DNA from: Candidatus Bathyarchaeota archaeon
GTDB taxonomy: Archaea; Thermoproteota; Bathyarchaeia; 40CM-2-53-6
Direction: 5' to 3'
Assembly: GCA_005888695.1 (NCBI GenBank)
Contig: VBBH01000076.1
Coordinates: 1-6,071, forward strand
Length of the DNA: 6,071 nt
In this document: positions 1-4,912 of the stretch, piece by piece
How the letters are laid out: each line of letters starts with the position of its first letter
How positions within the stretch are numbered: position 1 is the first letter of the stretch
Program-made: the position numbers and the translations under genes
The notes under the pieces: model-generated
The model's input: the letters and a program-made list of their open reading frames with translations, nothing else
Told to the model about the DNA's origin: nothing
The model's database searches: none

Positions 1-1370
1 AGAATGCTGCGGGTATCGTTGAGCAATTCCACAAAGGGAATCAGATAGCTGTTGTAGCCTCCGCAATGAACGATACAACCGATCATCTCATCAAACTCGG
101 AGAACTCGCACAAAAGGGCCAGATATGGGAAGCAAAGAATCTCTTATCACGAATCCAAGCAGCACACTTGAACGCGGCCAAATCCTTCACCGGGACCAAA
201 ACCAATCATCTAGCCAGTAAAGAATTGCTGGGAAAAGTTAACGCTCTATTGTCCAGCCTTGAACGCTCAGTCGAAGGAATCGGCCAGTTAAGAGAGCTAA
301 CACCGCGCAGCAGAGACTATCTCTTGTCCTTTGGCGAACGATTATCGGTGCCAATACTGACCACCGCTCTCGCCCAGAAAGCGCTGAAGGCCCAAGCATT
401 CACCGGCGCAGATGCCGGCATCGTAACCGACAATAATTTTGGTGAAGCCAAGCCTCTCACCGAAGTAAGCACCCACCAGATACAGCAACGTCTCGGCCCA
501 TTGTTGGAAGCAGGAGGGTTACCCGTCATTACAGGCTTCATAGCCCAAAACACTGACGGCAACATTACTACCCTAGGACGCGGTGGTTCAGACTACACCG
601 CCTCCCTTATCGGAGCCGCGTTGAAGGCGGATGAGGTTTGGATATGGACCGACGTCGACGGTTTGATGACTGCAGATCCCCATGTCGTCAAGGACGCGGT
701 AACTCTCTCCAATGTCTCGTTCGGAGAAGCCCTAGAATTATCCTATTTCGGGGCGAAGATGATGCACCCTCGCGCTCTCCAACCCGCTGCCAGGCACAAG
801 ATCCCTGTACGGATACGGAACAGCTCCAAGCCCACCTTCGAAGGCACCCTGGTCTCAGCGGATCAATCATCGAATAATGGAAAAGTGGCCAAGGCGATCT
901 CGATAATCAAAGACGTCGGAATCATAACCGTCGCAGGCGCGAGCATGATGGGCGCACCGGGAGTGGCCGCGAAAATATTTCAGACACTCGGCTCCAATAA
1001 AGTAAACGTAGTCATGATCTCTCAGGGATCATCGGAGGCCACGATATCCTGTGTGATAGCAAGGAAGGATGTCGACCGCGCGGTCAGGAGTCTCCAATTA
1101 TCATTGATGGGTCAGGGCGAGGTGGAAAAGGTGACGGAAGAAAAGGATGCATGCGTTATTGCTGTTGTCGGTTCGGGAATGAAGGGTTCGCCTGGAGTTG
1201 CTGCCAGAGTCTTCACCGCCGTAGCCAAAAAGAACGTGAACGTTCGAATGATCGCCCAAGGCACGTCCGAGTACAACATTTCGTTCGTCGTATCGGACGT
1301 AGACGGACCCGAGACCGTAAGAGCATTACACGACGAGTTCCAGCTCGGCAGCAAGAACCAAAGCTCCTAG
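1..1370 (+). CDS. Aspartate kinase (5' truncated), two C-terminal ACT domains
   Basis: It phosphorylates L-aspartate with ATP to give aspartyl phosphate, the first step toward lysine, threonine and methionine, in the cytoplasm. The frame is open from base 3, reading NAAGIVEQFHKGNQIAVVAS before the first ATG at 66, so the true start and the N-terminal KxGG-type motif lie left of the window. Numbering from the ATG at 66, the kinase domain shows SFGER (88-92), GRGGSDYTAS (171-180), TDVDG (195-199), TADP (202-205) and FGAKMMHPRA (228-237). Two ACT domains follow at about 283-345 and 362-425, with the paired motifs ISQGSSEATIS and IAQGTSEYNIS; in this family they bind feedback amino acids. No homoserine dehydrogenase domain follows, so it is a monofunctional enzyme. 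Which amino acid inhibits it cannot be told from the sequence. The stop is TAG at 1368-1370. Confidence 0.96.
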   Translation, partial: NAAGIVEQFHKGNQIAVVASAMNDTTDHLIKLGELAQKGQIWEAKNLLSRIQAAHLNAAKSFTGTKTNHLASKELLGKVNALLSSLERSVEGIGQLRELTPRSRDYLLSFGERLSVPILTTALAQKALKAQAFTGADAGIVTDNNFGEAKPLTEVSTHQIQQRLGPLLEAGGLPVITGFIAQNTDGNITTLGRGGSDYTASLIGAALKADEVWIWTDVDGLMTADPHVVKDAVTLSNVSFGEALELSYFGAKMMHPRALQPAARHKIPVRIRNSSKPTFEGTLVSADQSSNNGKVAKAISIIKDVGIITVAGASMMGAPGVAAKIFQTLGSNKVNVVMISQGSSEATISCVIARKDVDRAVRSLQLSLMGQGEVEKVTEEKDACVIAVVGSGMKGSPGVAARVFTAVAKKNVNVRMIAQGTSEYNISFVVSDVDGPETVRALHDEFQLGSKNQSS

Positions 1371-1374
1371 AATT

Positions 1375-1394
1375 GCTTGGTTCAAGCTTCTTTC
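1375..1394 (+). terminator. Hairpin and T-rich tract after aspartate kinase
   Basis: GCTTG (1375-1379) pairs perfectly with CAAGC (1383-1387) around a GTT loop, and is followed at once by TTCTTTC. It begins 5 bases after the kinase stop and precedes the next promoter, as expected for a terminator. The stem is only 5 bp, and archaeal termination depends mainly on the U-rich tract, so this is a candidate. Confidence 0.4.
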
Positions 1395-1402
1395 AAACGA
1401 GT

Positions 1403-1411
1403 CTATATATT
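1403..1411 (+). promoter_or_regulatory. TATA box for the PPOX-family gene
   Basis: CTATATATT lies in the 76-base gap after aspartate kinase. An archaeal TATA box centred near 1407 would place transcription start near 1432-1434, giving a leader of about 13 bases before the TTG start at 1447. The placement fits well; the TSS is inferred. Confidence 0.5.
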
Positions 1412-1432
1412 CGGCGACCAGAACGAAGCTGT

Positions 1433-1437
1433 AGGAG
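1433..1437 (+). promoter_or_regulatory. Shine-Dalgarno AGGAG that decides a TTG start
   Basis: AGGAG sits 9 bases upstream of the TTG at 1447. It supports that non-ATG codon as the start; an in-frame TAA at 1444-1446 rules out any start further upstream. Confidence 0.6.
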
Positions 1438-1446
1438 TCGCAATAA

Positions 1447-1854
1447 TTGTTTTCTGAACCAGAAGTCAAATACCTGAAAACTCAACGTCTCGCCAGGATC
1501 GCCACAGTATCACGTGATCGACGTCCAGATGTTGTCCCTGTAGCGTTCGAGTTCGACGGAAAACAATTCTACATTGGAAGTCACAGTCAAGAGATCTTCC
1601 ATCGGACCCGGAAGTACAAGAACGTCAAGGCCGGGAACGAGAAAGTAACCATCGTAATCGACGACATGGAGTCCATCGACCCTTGGAAACCAAGAGGAAT
1701 CAAGATCGAAGGCACTGCGGAAGTAGTGGATCGCAAGGGAATGTTCGGACCCGGCAAATACCTCAAGTTCACGCCAAAGGTCTCATGGAGCTGGGGAATC
1801 AAAGGAGTCGAACCACCAAAAGGCGAGTGGATGGCAAAGACCATTCATCGATAA
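1447..1854 (+). CDS. PPOX-family split-barrel protein, probable F420-dependent oxidoreductase
   Basis: This 135-residue protein has the flavin-reductase/PNPOx-like split-barrel pattern, which binds FMN or, in many archaeal and actinobacterial members, the deazaflavin F420. The order of motifs matches the short PPOX-class F420-dependent family related to MSMEG_5819: an N-terminal FSEPEVKYLKTQRLARIATV (2-21), then RPDVVPVAFEFDG (26-38), RKYKNVKAG (55-63), a VTIVIDDMES strand (67-76), DPWKPRGIKIEGTAEV (78-93) and a late VSWSWGI (112-118). The family assignment is from recognition, not a search. The substrate is unknown. The start is TTG, directly after an in-frame TAA and 9 bases after AGGAG; the residues right after it already match the family N terminus. 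It appears to be a single-gene unit with its own TATA box, convergent with the RHH gene downstream. Confidence 0.88.
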   Translation: MFSEPEVKYLKTQRLARIATVSRDRRPDVVPVAFEFDGKQFYIGSHSQEIFHRTRKYKNVKAGNEKVTIVIDDMESIDPWKPRGIKIEGTAEVVDRKGMFGPGKYLKFTPKVSWSWGIKGVEPPKGEWMAKTIHR

Positions 1855-1871
1855 CAATCTAGCCTAGATAT

Positions 1872-1895
1872 CGATAATCGCTTATCGTCTTATTT
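1872..1895 (+). terminator. Hairpin and T-rich tract between convergent genes
   Basis: CGATAA (1872-1877) and TTATCG (1882-1887) form a perfect 6-bp inverted repeat with a TCGC loop. On the plus strand it is followed by TCTTATTTC. It starts 17 bases after the PPOX-family stop and ends at the stop of the opposing gene, so it is a plausible terminator for the plus-strand transcript. Confidence 0.4.
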
Positions 1896-2075
1896 CATCA
1901 ATCGGTTAGGCTCAGCCACGGGCTGAGCGGGGCGCTGAGCGGTTACTTGTTTCTTGAACCAATAAGGGAGAACCACGGCCCTAACGAACTCTTGGACGCT
2001 AACTTCCCTATCCTTAGCCTCCTCTTCCAACAAATGGAAAACCTGCGCATTGATCGTCATCATGAACTTCTTCAT
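1890..2075 (-). CDS. Small ribbon-helix-helix (Arc/CopG-like) DNA-binding protein
   Basis: This 61-residue protein fits the RHH plan: a basic N-terminal beta strand (KKFMMTIN, 2-9), a first helix (VFHLLEEEAKDRE, about 12-24), a short turn (VSV) and a second helix (QEFVRAVVLPYWFKKQ, about 28-43). RHH proteins dimerise and the paired strands contact the DNA major groove at short palindromes. The tail (44-61) is rich in A, Q and P and is probably disordered. The ATG at 2075 is preceded by GAGG (2083-2086) with 7 bases of spacing, which favours it over the internal Met5/Met6. A TATA-like box near 2150-2157 and a near-palindrome at 2121-2138 lie upstream, suggesting its own promoter and possibly autoregulation. 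No toxin gene is adjacent, so an antitoxin role is not supported. The target is unknown. Confidence 0.72.
   Translation of the reverse strand: MKKFMMTINAQVFHLLEEEAKDREVSVQEFVRAVVLPYWFKKQVTAQRPAQPVAEPNRLMK
1910..1928 (-). repeat. 8-bp perfect inverted repeat in the 3' end of the RHH gene
   Basis: GCTCAGCC (1910-1917) and GGCTGAGC (1921-1928) are exact reverse complements around a 3-base loop. It falls in codons for the Ala/Pro/Gln-rich tail, about 18 bases before the stop. GCTGAGCGG also recurs directly at 1922-1930 and 1934-1942. It may fold in the RHH mRNA or simply reflect repetitive codons. Confidence 0.55.
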
Positions 2076-2120
2076 AGTTCTGCCTCGAGAACAGCTAGTG
2101 CGTCTGGAGGCAGGTACTTG

Positions 2121-2138
2121 CTGTTAATCGATTACCAG
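2121..2138. promoter_or_regulatory. 18-bp near-palindrome, candidate RHH operator
   Basis: CTGtTAATCGATTAcCAG has a perfect 10-bp core (TAATCGATTA, 2125-2134) and three further matching pairs outside a single mismatch. It lies between the predicted TATA box and the small RHH gene, around the expected transcription start, where a bound repressor would block initiation. The operator role is inferred. Confidence 0.4.
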
Positions 2139-2149
2139 AATTAGGCCCA

Positions 2150-2157
2150 AATTATAG
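2150..2157 (-). promoter_or_regulatory. TATA-like box for the RHH gene
   Basis: On the minus strand CTATAATT lies in the 109-base gap between the GTPase stop and the RHH start. Transcription would start near 2127, leaving a leader of about 52 bases that contains the GAGG ribosome-binding site. Confidence 0.4.
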
Positions 2158-2184
2158 GGACGCCGCACCATTCGTTCTCGGACC

Positions 2185-3234
2185 TTACTTGACGATAGTC
2201 ACTATGTCCTTGTCGTTCGGAATATGATCCAGTCCAACCCTTTGACCTTCGAACTTGACGCTAGACCCGATGACCAAGGCGTATTTCGCATCCTCCCCGA
2301 ACTTCGGATGAATCCTCTTGCACACATCATACAGGGTCGAGCCGGAGGGCAAGATCAATGGATGCTCCATGTCCGGGCCACGATCTCGAGGTTTCAAGTA
2401 GATCCGGATAAAATCAAGCGTCTCCCATATTCTATCCCTGAGAATTTCCATGTTAACATCCTTCTCTGCCGACAGAGGAACATAGTTACCCAAATTCTTC
2501 TTCACGGCACCAAGATATTCCTGGTTGACCAAGTCAACCTTGTTCAAAACTGTCAGAGAAGGGACATACCGTCTATTCCCTGCCATTACATCGATCAACT
2601 GATCGTCCGAAATGTCGTCTCGAATGATGATACTAGCGTTAGATACTCCATAAATCTCCATGATCCCTTTGATCGTACTGGTTGAGAGCTTCGTCAACTT
2701 CACTGTACTGGTAATAGCGGTTCCTCCTTTGTCCGCCTTCGTGACCACAACATCTGGCGGCCTCTGATCCAGACGTATACCCATCGCCTGAAGCTCGTCC
2801 CGCAACAGCTGGATCTGACCAGGCTGAAACACGTCAAGGACGAGAAGAACTAGATCGGCATTCCTAGCTACGGAGAGGACACGCTTGCCCCTTCCTTTGC
2901 CCGAGCTGGCACCGCTGATTATTCCCGGAAGATCCAGAATCTGGATATCTGCCCCGTTCAACCTCATAATTCCCGGAACAACGGTCAATGTTGTGAATGC
3001 GTATGCTGCAACTTTGGATTTCGCATTCGTCAACCTGTTGAGAATGGTCGATTTTCCGACACTAGGAAGCCCGATCAGGACTATGGTTGCGGCTCCGGCT
3101 TTCTTGACTTCAAAACTCTGTCCTCCTCCTTTGCCACCGCCGGACCTTTCGACGTCAGCGCGAAGTTTGGCTAGCTTCGCTTTCAAAAGTCCCATATGGT
3201 GTTCGGTGTGTTTGTTTTTCTGGGTCTTCTTCAT
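2185..3234 (-). CDS. DRG-family GTPase (Obg superfamily) with C-terminal TGS domain
   Basis: Members of the DRG family bind and hydrolyse GTP and act with ribosomes in translation in archaea and eukaryotes. From the ATG at 3234 the protein is 349 residues: a basic N-terminal helical region (TQKNKHTEHHMGLLKAKLAK), a glycine-rich linker (SGGGKGGGQSF), then the G domain with G1 GLPSVGKST (55-63), G2 FTTLT (80-84), G3 DLPG (101-104), G4 NKVD (231-234) and G5 SAE (255-257). The S5D2L-like insertion typical of DRG lies between G3 and G4, and a TGS domain occupies about 278-349. All nucleotide-binding motifs look intact. The frame stays open upstream of the ATG for 18 codons and encodes PEKIKEIEEE, which matches the usual family N terminus, so the real start is probably near 3273 at a non-standard codon. 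The overall length then matches the roughly 365 residues of the family. It has its own promoter-like region and is separated from both neighbours. Confidence 0.95.
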   Translation of the reverse strand: MKKTQKNKHTEHHMGLLKAKLAKLRADVERSGGGKGGGQSFEVKKAGAATIVLIGLPSVGKSTILNRLTNAKSKVAAYAFTTLTVVPGIMRLNGADIQILDLPGIISGASSGKGRGKRVLSVARNADLVLLVLDVFQPGQIQLLRDELQAMGIRLDQRPPDVVVTKADKGGTAITSTVKLTKLSTSTIKGIMEIYGVSNASIIIRDDISDDQLIDVMAGNRRYVPSLTVLNKVDLVNQEYLGAVKKNLGNYVPLSAEKDVNMEILRDRIWETLDFIRIYLKPRDRGPDMEHPLILPSGSTLYDVCKRIHPKFGEDAKYALVIGSSVKFEGQRVGLDHIPNDKDIVTIVK

Positions 3235-3305
3235 CTCCTCCTCGATTTCTTTGATCTTCTCAGGAACACCCAGTACCGAACACCACGTTTACACTAGAAT
3301 ACTGA

Positions 3306-3503
3306 TCGCTATTATCATATGAATATTGGCGAGTTAGCAAGACCACGCCAATCCCGAACCCAATCAACCCGGCGTTTTGTCAAAGATACAATTTCGTGAC
3401 GCATTACTGTTGGGGAATCCTGTCTGATCCGTTGGCTACGGTGGAAGATATACTACTTGCGACAGTACTATCGAAGGATCCGCGAGTAGTGGAAGGGATC
3501 TAG
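3306..3503 (+). pseudogene. Possible protein-coding remnant, unrecognised family
   Basis: The plus-strand frame ending at TAG 3501-3503 is open from 3306. Its last part reads LSDPLATVEDILLATVLSKD followed by PRVVEGI, which has the alternating hydrophobic and charged pattern of a real folded protein. No ATG is in frame; the first candidate start is GTG at 3396, giving 35 residues. In the neighbouring frame an ATG at 3319 opens 26 codons (MNIGELARPRQ...FVKDTIS) to a TGA at 3397-3399, after which the same frame reads RITVGES before it loses sense. Joining these would need one nonsense reversal and one frameshift near 3420, hence the remnant call. The stop overlaps that of the zinc-ribbon gene (CTAG). 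I do not recognise the family. It could instead be a short real ORF or chance. Confidence 0.3.
3311..3320 (-). promoter_or_regulatory. TATA-like element upstream of the DRG GTPase
   Basis: The minus strand reads ATATGATAAT here. Start of transcription would be near 3289, about 16 bases before the CTG at 3273 and about 55 bases before the ATG at 3234. The short distance to the CTG fits a start upstream of the ATG. Confidence 0.35.
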
Positions 3504-3748
3504 TCGGCTCTTCCGCTGCGGTCTGGCGCCTGTTCCCTGCATACTAAACAAGTCATGTATCCCAATGCGTCCCTTTTGAACTGCGTCTCCTGCCCACAAT
3601 TATTGCAGTAACGGGTAACCGTAATCGGCGTGTTCTCAGCAACCGCGGAGGATGATCGGACCAGCTCCTCAATATGACCAATCTGTTTGGGCGTTGTAGT
3701 AGAAACTGGTTTGGTTAAGCGTTGGATCTGTTCCTTAGAATACTTCAT
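3500..3748 (-). CDS. Small zinc-ribbon protein
   Basis: From the ATG at 3748 this is an 82-residue protein; a TTG at 3757 would add three residues (MPK) and cannot be excluded, since neither has a clear Shine-Dalgarno. The N-terminal half is polar, with a basic start (KYSKEQIQRLTK) and a helix-forming segment (KQIGHIEELVRSS). The C-terminal half holds two CxxC knuckles, YCNNCGQ and TCLVCRE, 16 residues apart between the second and third cysteine, which should bind one zinc ion as a treble-clef or rubredoxin-like ribbon. The last residues (APDRSGRAD) are polar. Function is unknown: such proteins may bind nucleic acid or a protein partner. A good TATA box (CTATATTT, 3799-3806) would place transcription start near 3776. 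Its stop overlaps that of the plus-strand remnant in a CTAG. Confidence 0.72.
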   Translation of the reverse strand: MKYSKEQIQRLTKPVSTTTPKQIGHIEELVRSSSAVAENTPITVTRYCNNCGQETQFKRDALGYMTCLVCREQAPDRSGRAD

Positions 3749-3902
3749 CTTCGGCAACTTCTCGAATCACTCTTCCAATCTGTGATTGCCTTTGGGGTAA
3801 ATATAGGATTTCAGGAACCCCACGGTTCAGGTGGTTAGGCACACGAGGGACGGTAGCCGCAACTGGCTCTGGATAGTCGGGTCTTTGGTTCAACAAGACC
3901 AT
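3735..3902 (-). CDS. Possible small protein of 55 residues overlapping the zinc-ribbon start
   Basis: An ATG at 3902 opens a 55-codon frame that ends in TAA at 3735-3737, inside the first codons of the zinc-ribbon gene in another frame. The product begins MVLLNQRPDYPEPV, is proline-rich in its first 36 residues and ends in a probable amphipathic helix (QSQIGRVIREVAEDEVF). Roughly a third of its codons begin with G, as in real genes. An overlap of stop and start like this is typical of translationally coupled genes. Against it: no Shine-Dalgarno, no recognised family, and a good TATA box for the zinc-ribbon gene lies within it. A TATA-like GATAAAT at 3921-3927 sits a little too close for a leaderless start; a TTATTCC at about 3949-3955 is the alternative. 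Confidence 0.35.
   Translation of the reverse strand: MVLLNQRPDYPEPVAATVPRVPNHLNRGVPEILYLPQRQSQIGRVIREVAEDEVF
3799..3806 (-). promoter_or_regulatory. TATA box for the zinc-ribbon gene
   Basis: The minus strand reads CTATATTT. With the usual spacing, transcription would start near 3776, about 28 bases before the ATG at 3748 and 19 before the TTG at 3757. If the 55-residue ORF is real this element is internal to it. Confidence 0.45.
3880..3900. repeat. 6-bp inverted repeat in the 3758-4009 gap
   Basis: GGTCTT (3880-3885) pairs with AAGACC (3895-3900) around a 9-base loop containing GGTTCAA. The loop recalls a tRNA T-arm, but no acceptor, D or anticodon stems fit around it. It falls at the 5' end of the possible 55-residue ORF, and its role is unknown. 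Confidence 0.3.
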
Positions 3903-3948
3903 ATTGAGGAACTGAATTGAGATTTATCTCGAAGTGTAGGGTTCTTTA

Positions 3949-3972
3949 GGAATAAGAAAGGGGGAAATCCCG
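3949..3972 (-). terminator. Short hairpin and pyrimidine tract after the membrane-protein gene
   Basis: On the minus strand a GGGATTTCCC element runs into CCTTTCTTATTCC, about 40 bases after the stop of the membrane-protein gene. The pyrimidine-rich run is the kind of sequence at which archaeal RNA polymerase stops; the stem is very short, so confidence is low. Confidence 0.25.
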
Positions 3973-4009
3973 AACTCGAGTCGTCTTGATCTTCTAGTGT
4001 TCTCTTCCT

Positions 4010-4594
4010 TTAGAACTGGTCTCTTGAGACGGTGTGCTTTTGCACGTTCGGTCCTTCAAAGGATTGTACGATGTTCGCAACGACTCTGATAGTTGGGATT
4101 ATGGCAAGCGCTAGGAAGACCAACGGGTACGCCCAAGGCGCGCTAGTGAATAAGCTGCTGGCAACTCCCTGGCAGACCATGTACAAGATCCATAGTGCCG
4201 CTATCTGGAAGAAGTACGTGAGCAAAGGTACCCACGACCTCGCGGATCTGTACGCGTCAGCCACCGCATTGGAGACCTGTATCCCGAACTTCAAAACCAC
4301 CATGGCAAAGACCAATCCCACTGCCAAGACCGCGAGGCCTGCGGCAGAGAGAGTGGCGATTCCTGGGATGGACTGGGTCATTCCTGGAAAGCCCAGAACG
4401 ACATTCTGGACGACCAGGAGTACAATGGCTCCGACGAGCAAACGAACGAGCGGTGGAAGTATTGAATGAAAGCCTTCAGACGTGCCTTGATTCTTCGACA
4501 ATGCCAAACCACTATTTCCAATAAAGGGACTAGTCCCTTGACTGATTTGCCCATGGTGCAACCACTGCGAGGGGAGATAACGTAACACAATCAA
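4010..4594 (-). CDS. Four-helix integral membrane protein, function unknown
   Basis: The frame encodes up to 194 residues with four strongly hydrophobic segments at about 47-66, 80-103, 122-143 and 154-175, joined by short loops; the longest (VSNAVADAYRSARSW, 107-121) is amphipathic. A polar tail (QSFEGPNVQKHTVSRDQF) ends the protein. No enzyme motif or cysteine pair is visible and I do not recognise a family; a small transporter, channel or scaffold are all possible. The start is uncertain. TTG at 4594 gives the longest form, with a 45-residue polar N terminus that looks unlike a signal peptide. GTG at 4588 or TTG at 4507 or 4501 would give a protein starting just before helix 1 (MSKNQGTSEGF...). 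A 16-bp palindrome and a TTTATT element at 4518-4539 fall just upstream of the shorter starts, which makes a start there attractive. Confidence 0.62.
   Translation of the reverse strand: MIVLRYLPSQWLHHGQISQGTSPFIGNSGLALSKNQGTSEGFHSILPPLVRLLVGAIVLLVVQNVVLGFPGMTQSIPGIATLSAAGLAVLAVGLVFAMVVLKFGIQVSNAVADAYRSARSWVPLLTYFFQIAALWILYMVCQGVASSLFTSAPWAYPLVFLALAIIPTIRVVANIVQSFEGPNVQKHTVSRDQF
4518..4525 (-). promoter_or_regulatory. TATA-like element near internal TTG starts of the membrane gene
   Basis: The minus strand reads TTTATTGG, about 20 bases upstream of the TTG at 4501. If used, transcription would start close to that TTG and the mRNA would be nearly leaderless. It directly abuts the 16-bp palindrome at 4524-4539. 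Confidence 0.25.
4524..4539. repeat. Perfect 16-bp palindrome AAGGGACTAGTCCCTT
   Basis: Every base pairs with its symmetry mate. It lies inside the longest version of the membrane-protein frame, but upstream of its alternative TTG starts and next to a TATA-like element. That arrangement suits a dimeric-regulator site; if the long start is used it is simply coding sequence. Confidence 0.5.
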
Positions 4595-4605
4595 TCTCTA
4601 GATTG
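4592..4605. promoter_or_regulatory. Inverted repeat CAATCT-CT-AGATTG between divergent genes
   Basis: Six-base perfect arms (4592-4597 and 4600-4605) flank a 2-base centre in the region between the membrane-protein gene and the second RHH gene. Its AATC/GATT half-sites are shared with the palindrome before the other RHH gene. It is a candidate operator, by position only. Confidence 0.3.
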
Positions 4606-4639
4606 TCACTTAAGGACGAAAGAGAGAAAGTGCTCAACA

Positions 4640-4912
4640 ATGGCCGAACTGAAAATCTTCATTCCAGATTCGCTGAATATCCGATTCAGGAGGGCAGCAA
4701 TGAACGCATACGGTTATGGACGTGGCTCACTAAGCAAGGCCGCCGCAGAGGCACTTGCAGAATGGTGCAAGGAAAAGGAATCGAAACAAACGCTCGAAAC
4801 TAACAAGGCAAAGGATCCCACCCACCAAGAAAACCCATCGGCGCCCAAGCCACACCCAGAAATATTAACCGGTCCCGAAAACGAGCGGGCACCTGTTGCC
4901 GGGGGCACCTAG
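4640..4912 (+). CDS. Ribbon-helix-helix-like DNA-binding protein with disordered tail
   Basis: The first 48 residues fit an RHH fold: a strand ELKIFIPDSL (3-12), a first helix NIRFRRAAMNAYG (13-25), a glycine turn YGRGS, and a second helix LSKAAAEALAEWCKEKE (31-47). The AYGYGRGSLSKAAAEAL segment resembles that of many small archaeal regulators. Residues 49-90 are polar and rich in Pro, Glu, Lys and Asn, with no fold visible. The ATG at 4640 places the strand immediately at the N terminus, as expected; an overlapping longer frame from 4603 has no protein-like features. The Shine-Dalgarno is weak. It is transcribed divergently from the membrane-protein gene and is a candidate regulator of that region; the target is inferred only. 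Its TAG overlaps the opposing OsmC stop in a CTAG. Confidence 0.72.
   Translation: MAELKIFIPDSLNIRFRRAAMNAYGYGRGSLSKAAAEALAEWCKEKESKQTLETNKAKDPTHQENPSAPKPHPEILTGPENERAPVAGGT

Noticed and set aside
317..565. Minus-strand open frame inside aspartate kinase
   Set aside because: It lies wholly within the confident kinase domain and has no recognisable domain.
1509..1518. Perfect palindrome ATCACGTGAT
   Set aside because: It is inside conserved PPOX coding sequence (ATVSRDRRP) and a 10-bp palindrome is expected by chance in a window of this size.
1890..2075. Toxin-antitoxin pair based on a small RHH gene
   Set aside because: No toxin-like gene (PIN, RelE, MazF or HEPN) lies next to either RHH gene; neighbours are a DRG GTPase, a PPOX protein, a membrane protein and OsmC.
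2224..2685. Plus-strand frame of 153 codons opposite the DRG GTPase
   Set aside because: It is antisense to the intact G4/G5/TGS part of the GTPase, with no domain of its own; the length comes from the codon bias of the real gene.
3838..3902. Possible tRNA, because of GGTTCAA in a hairpin loop
   Set aside because: No acceptor stem, D-arm or anticodon arm can be placed around it, and the T-arm stem would be 6 bp with a 9-base loop.
4032..4469. Plus-strand frame of 145 codons opposite the membrane-protein gene
   Set aside because: The minus frame shows four clean hydrophobic segments while the plus frame has irregular composition, so the plus frame is the shadow.
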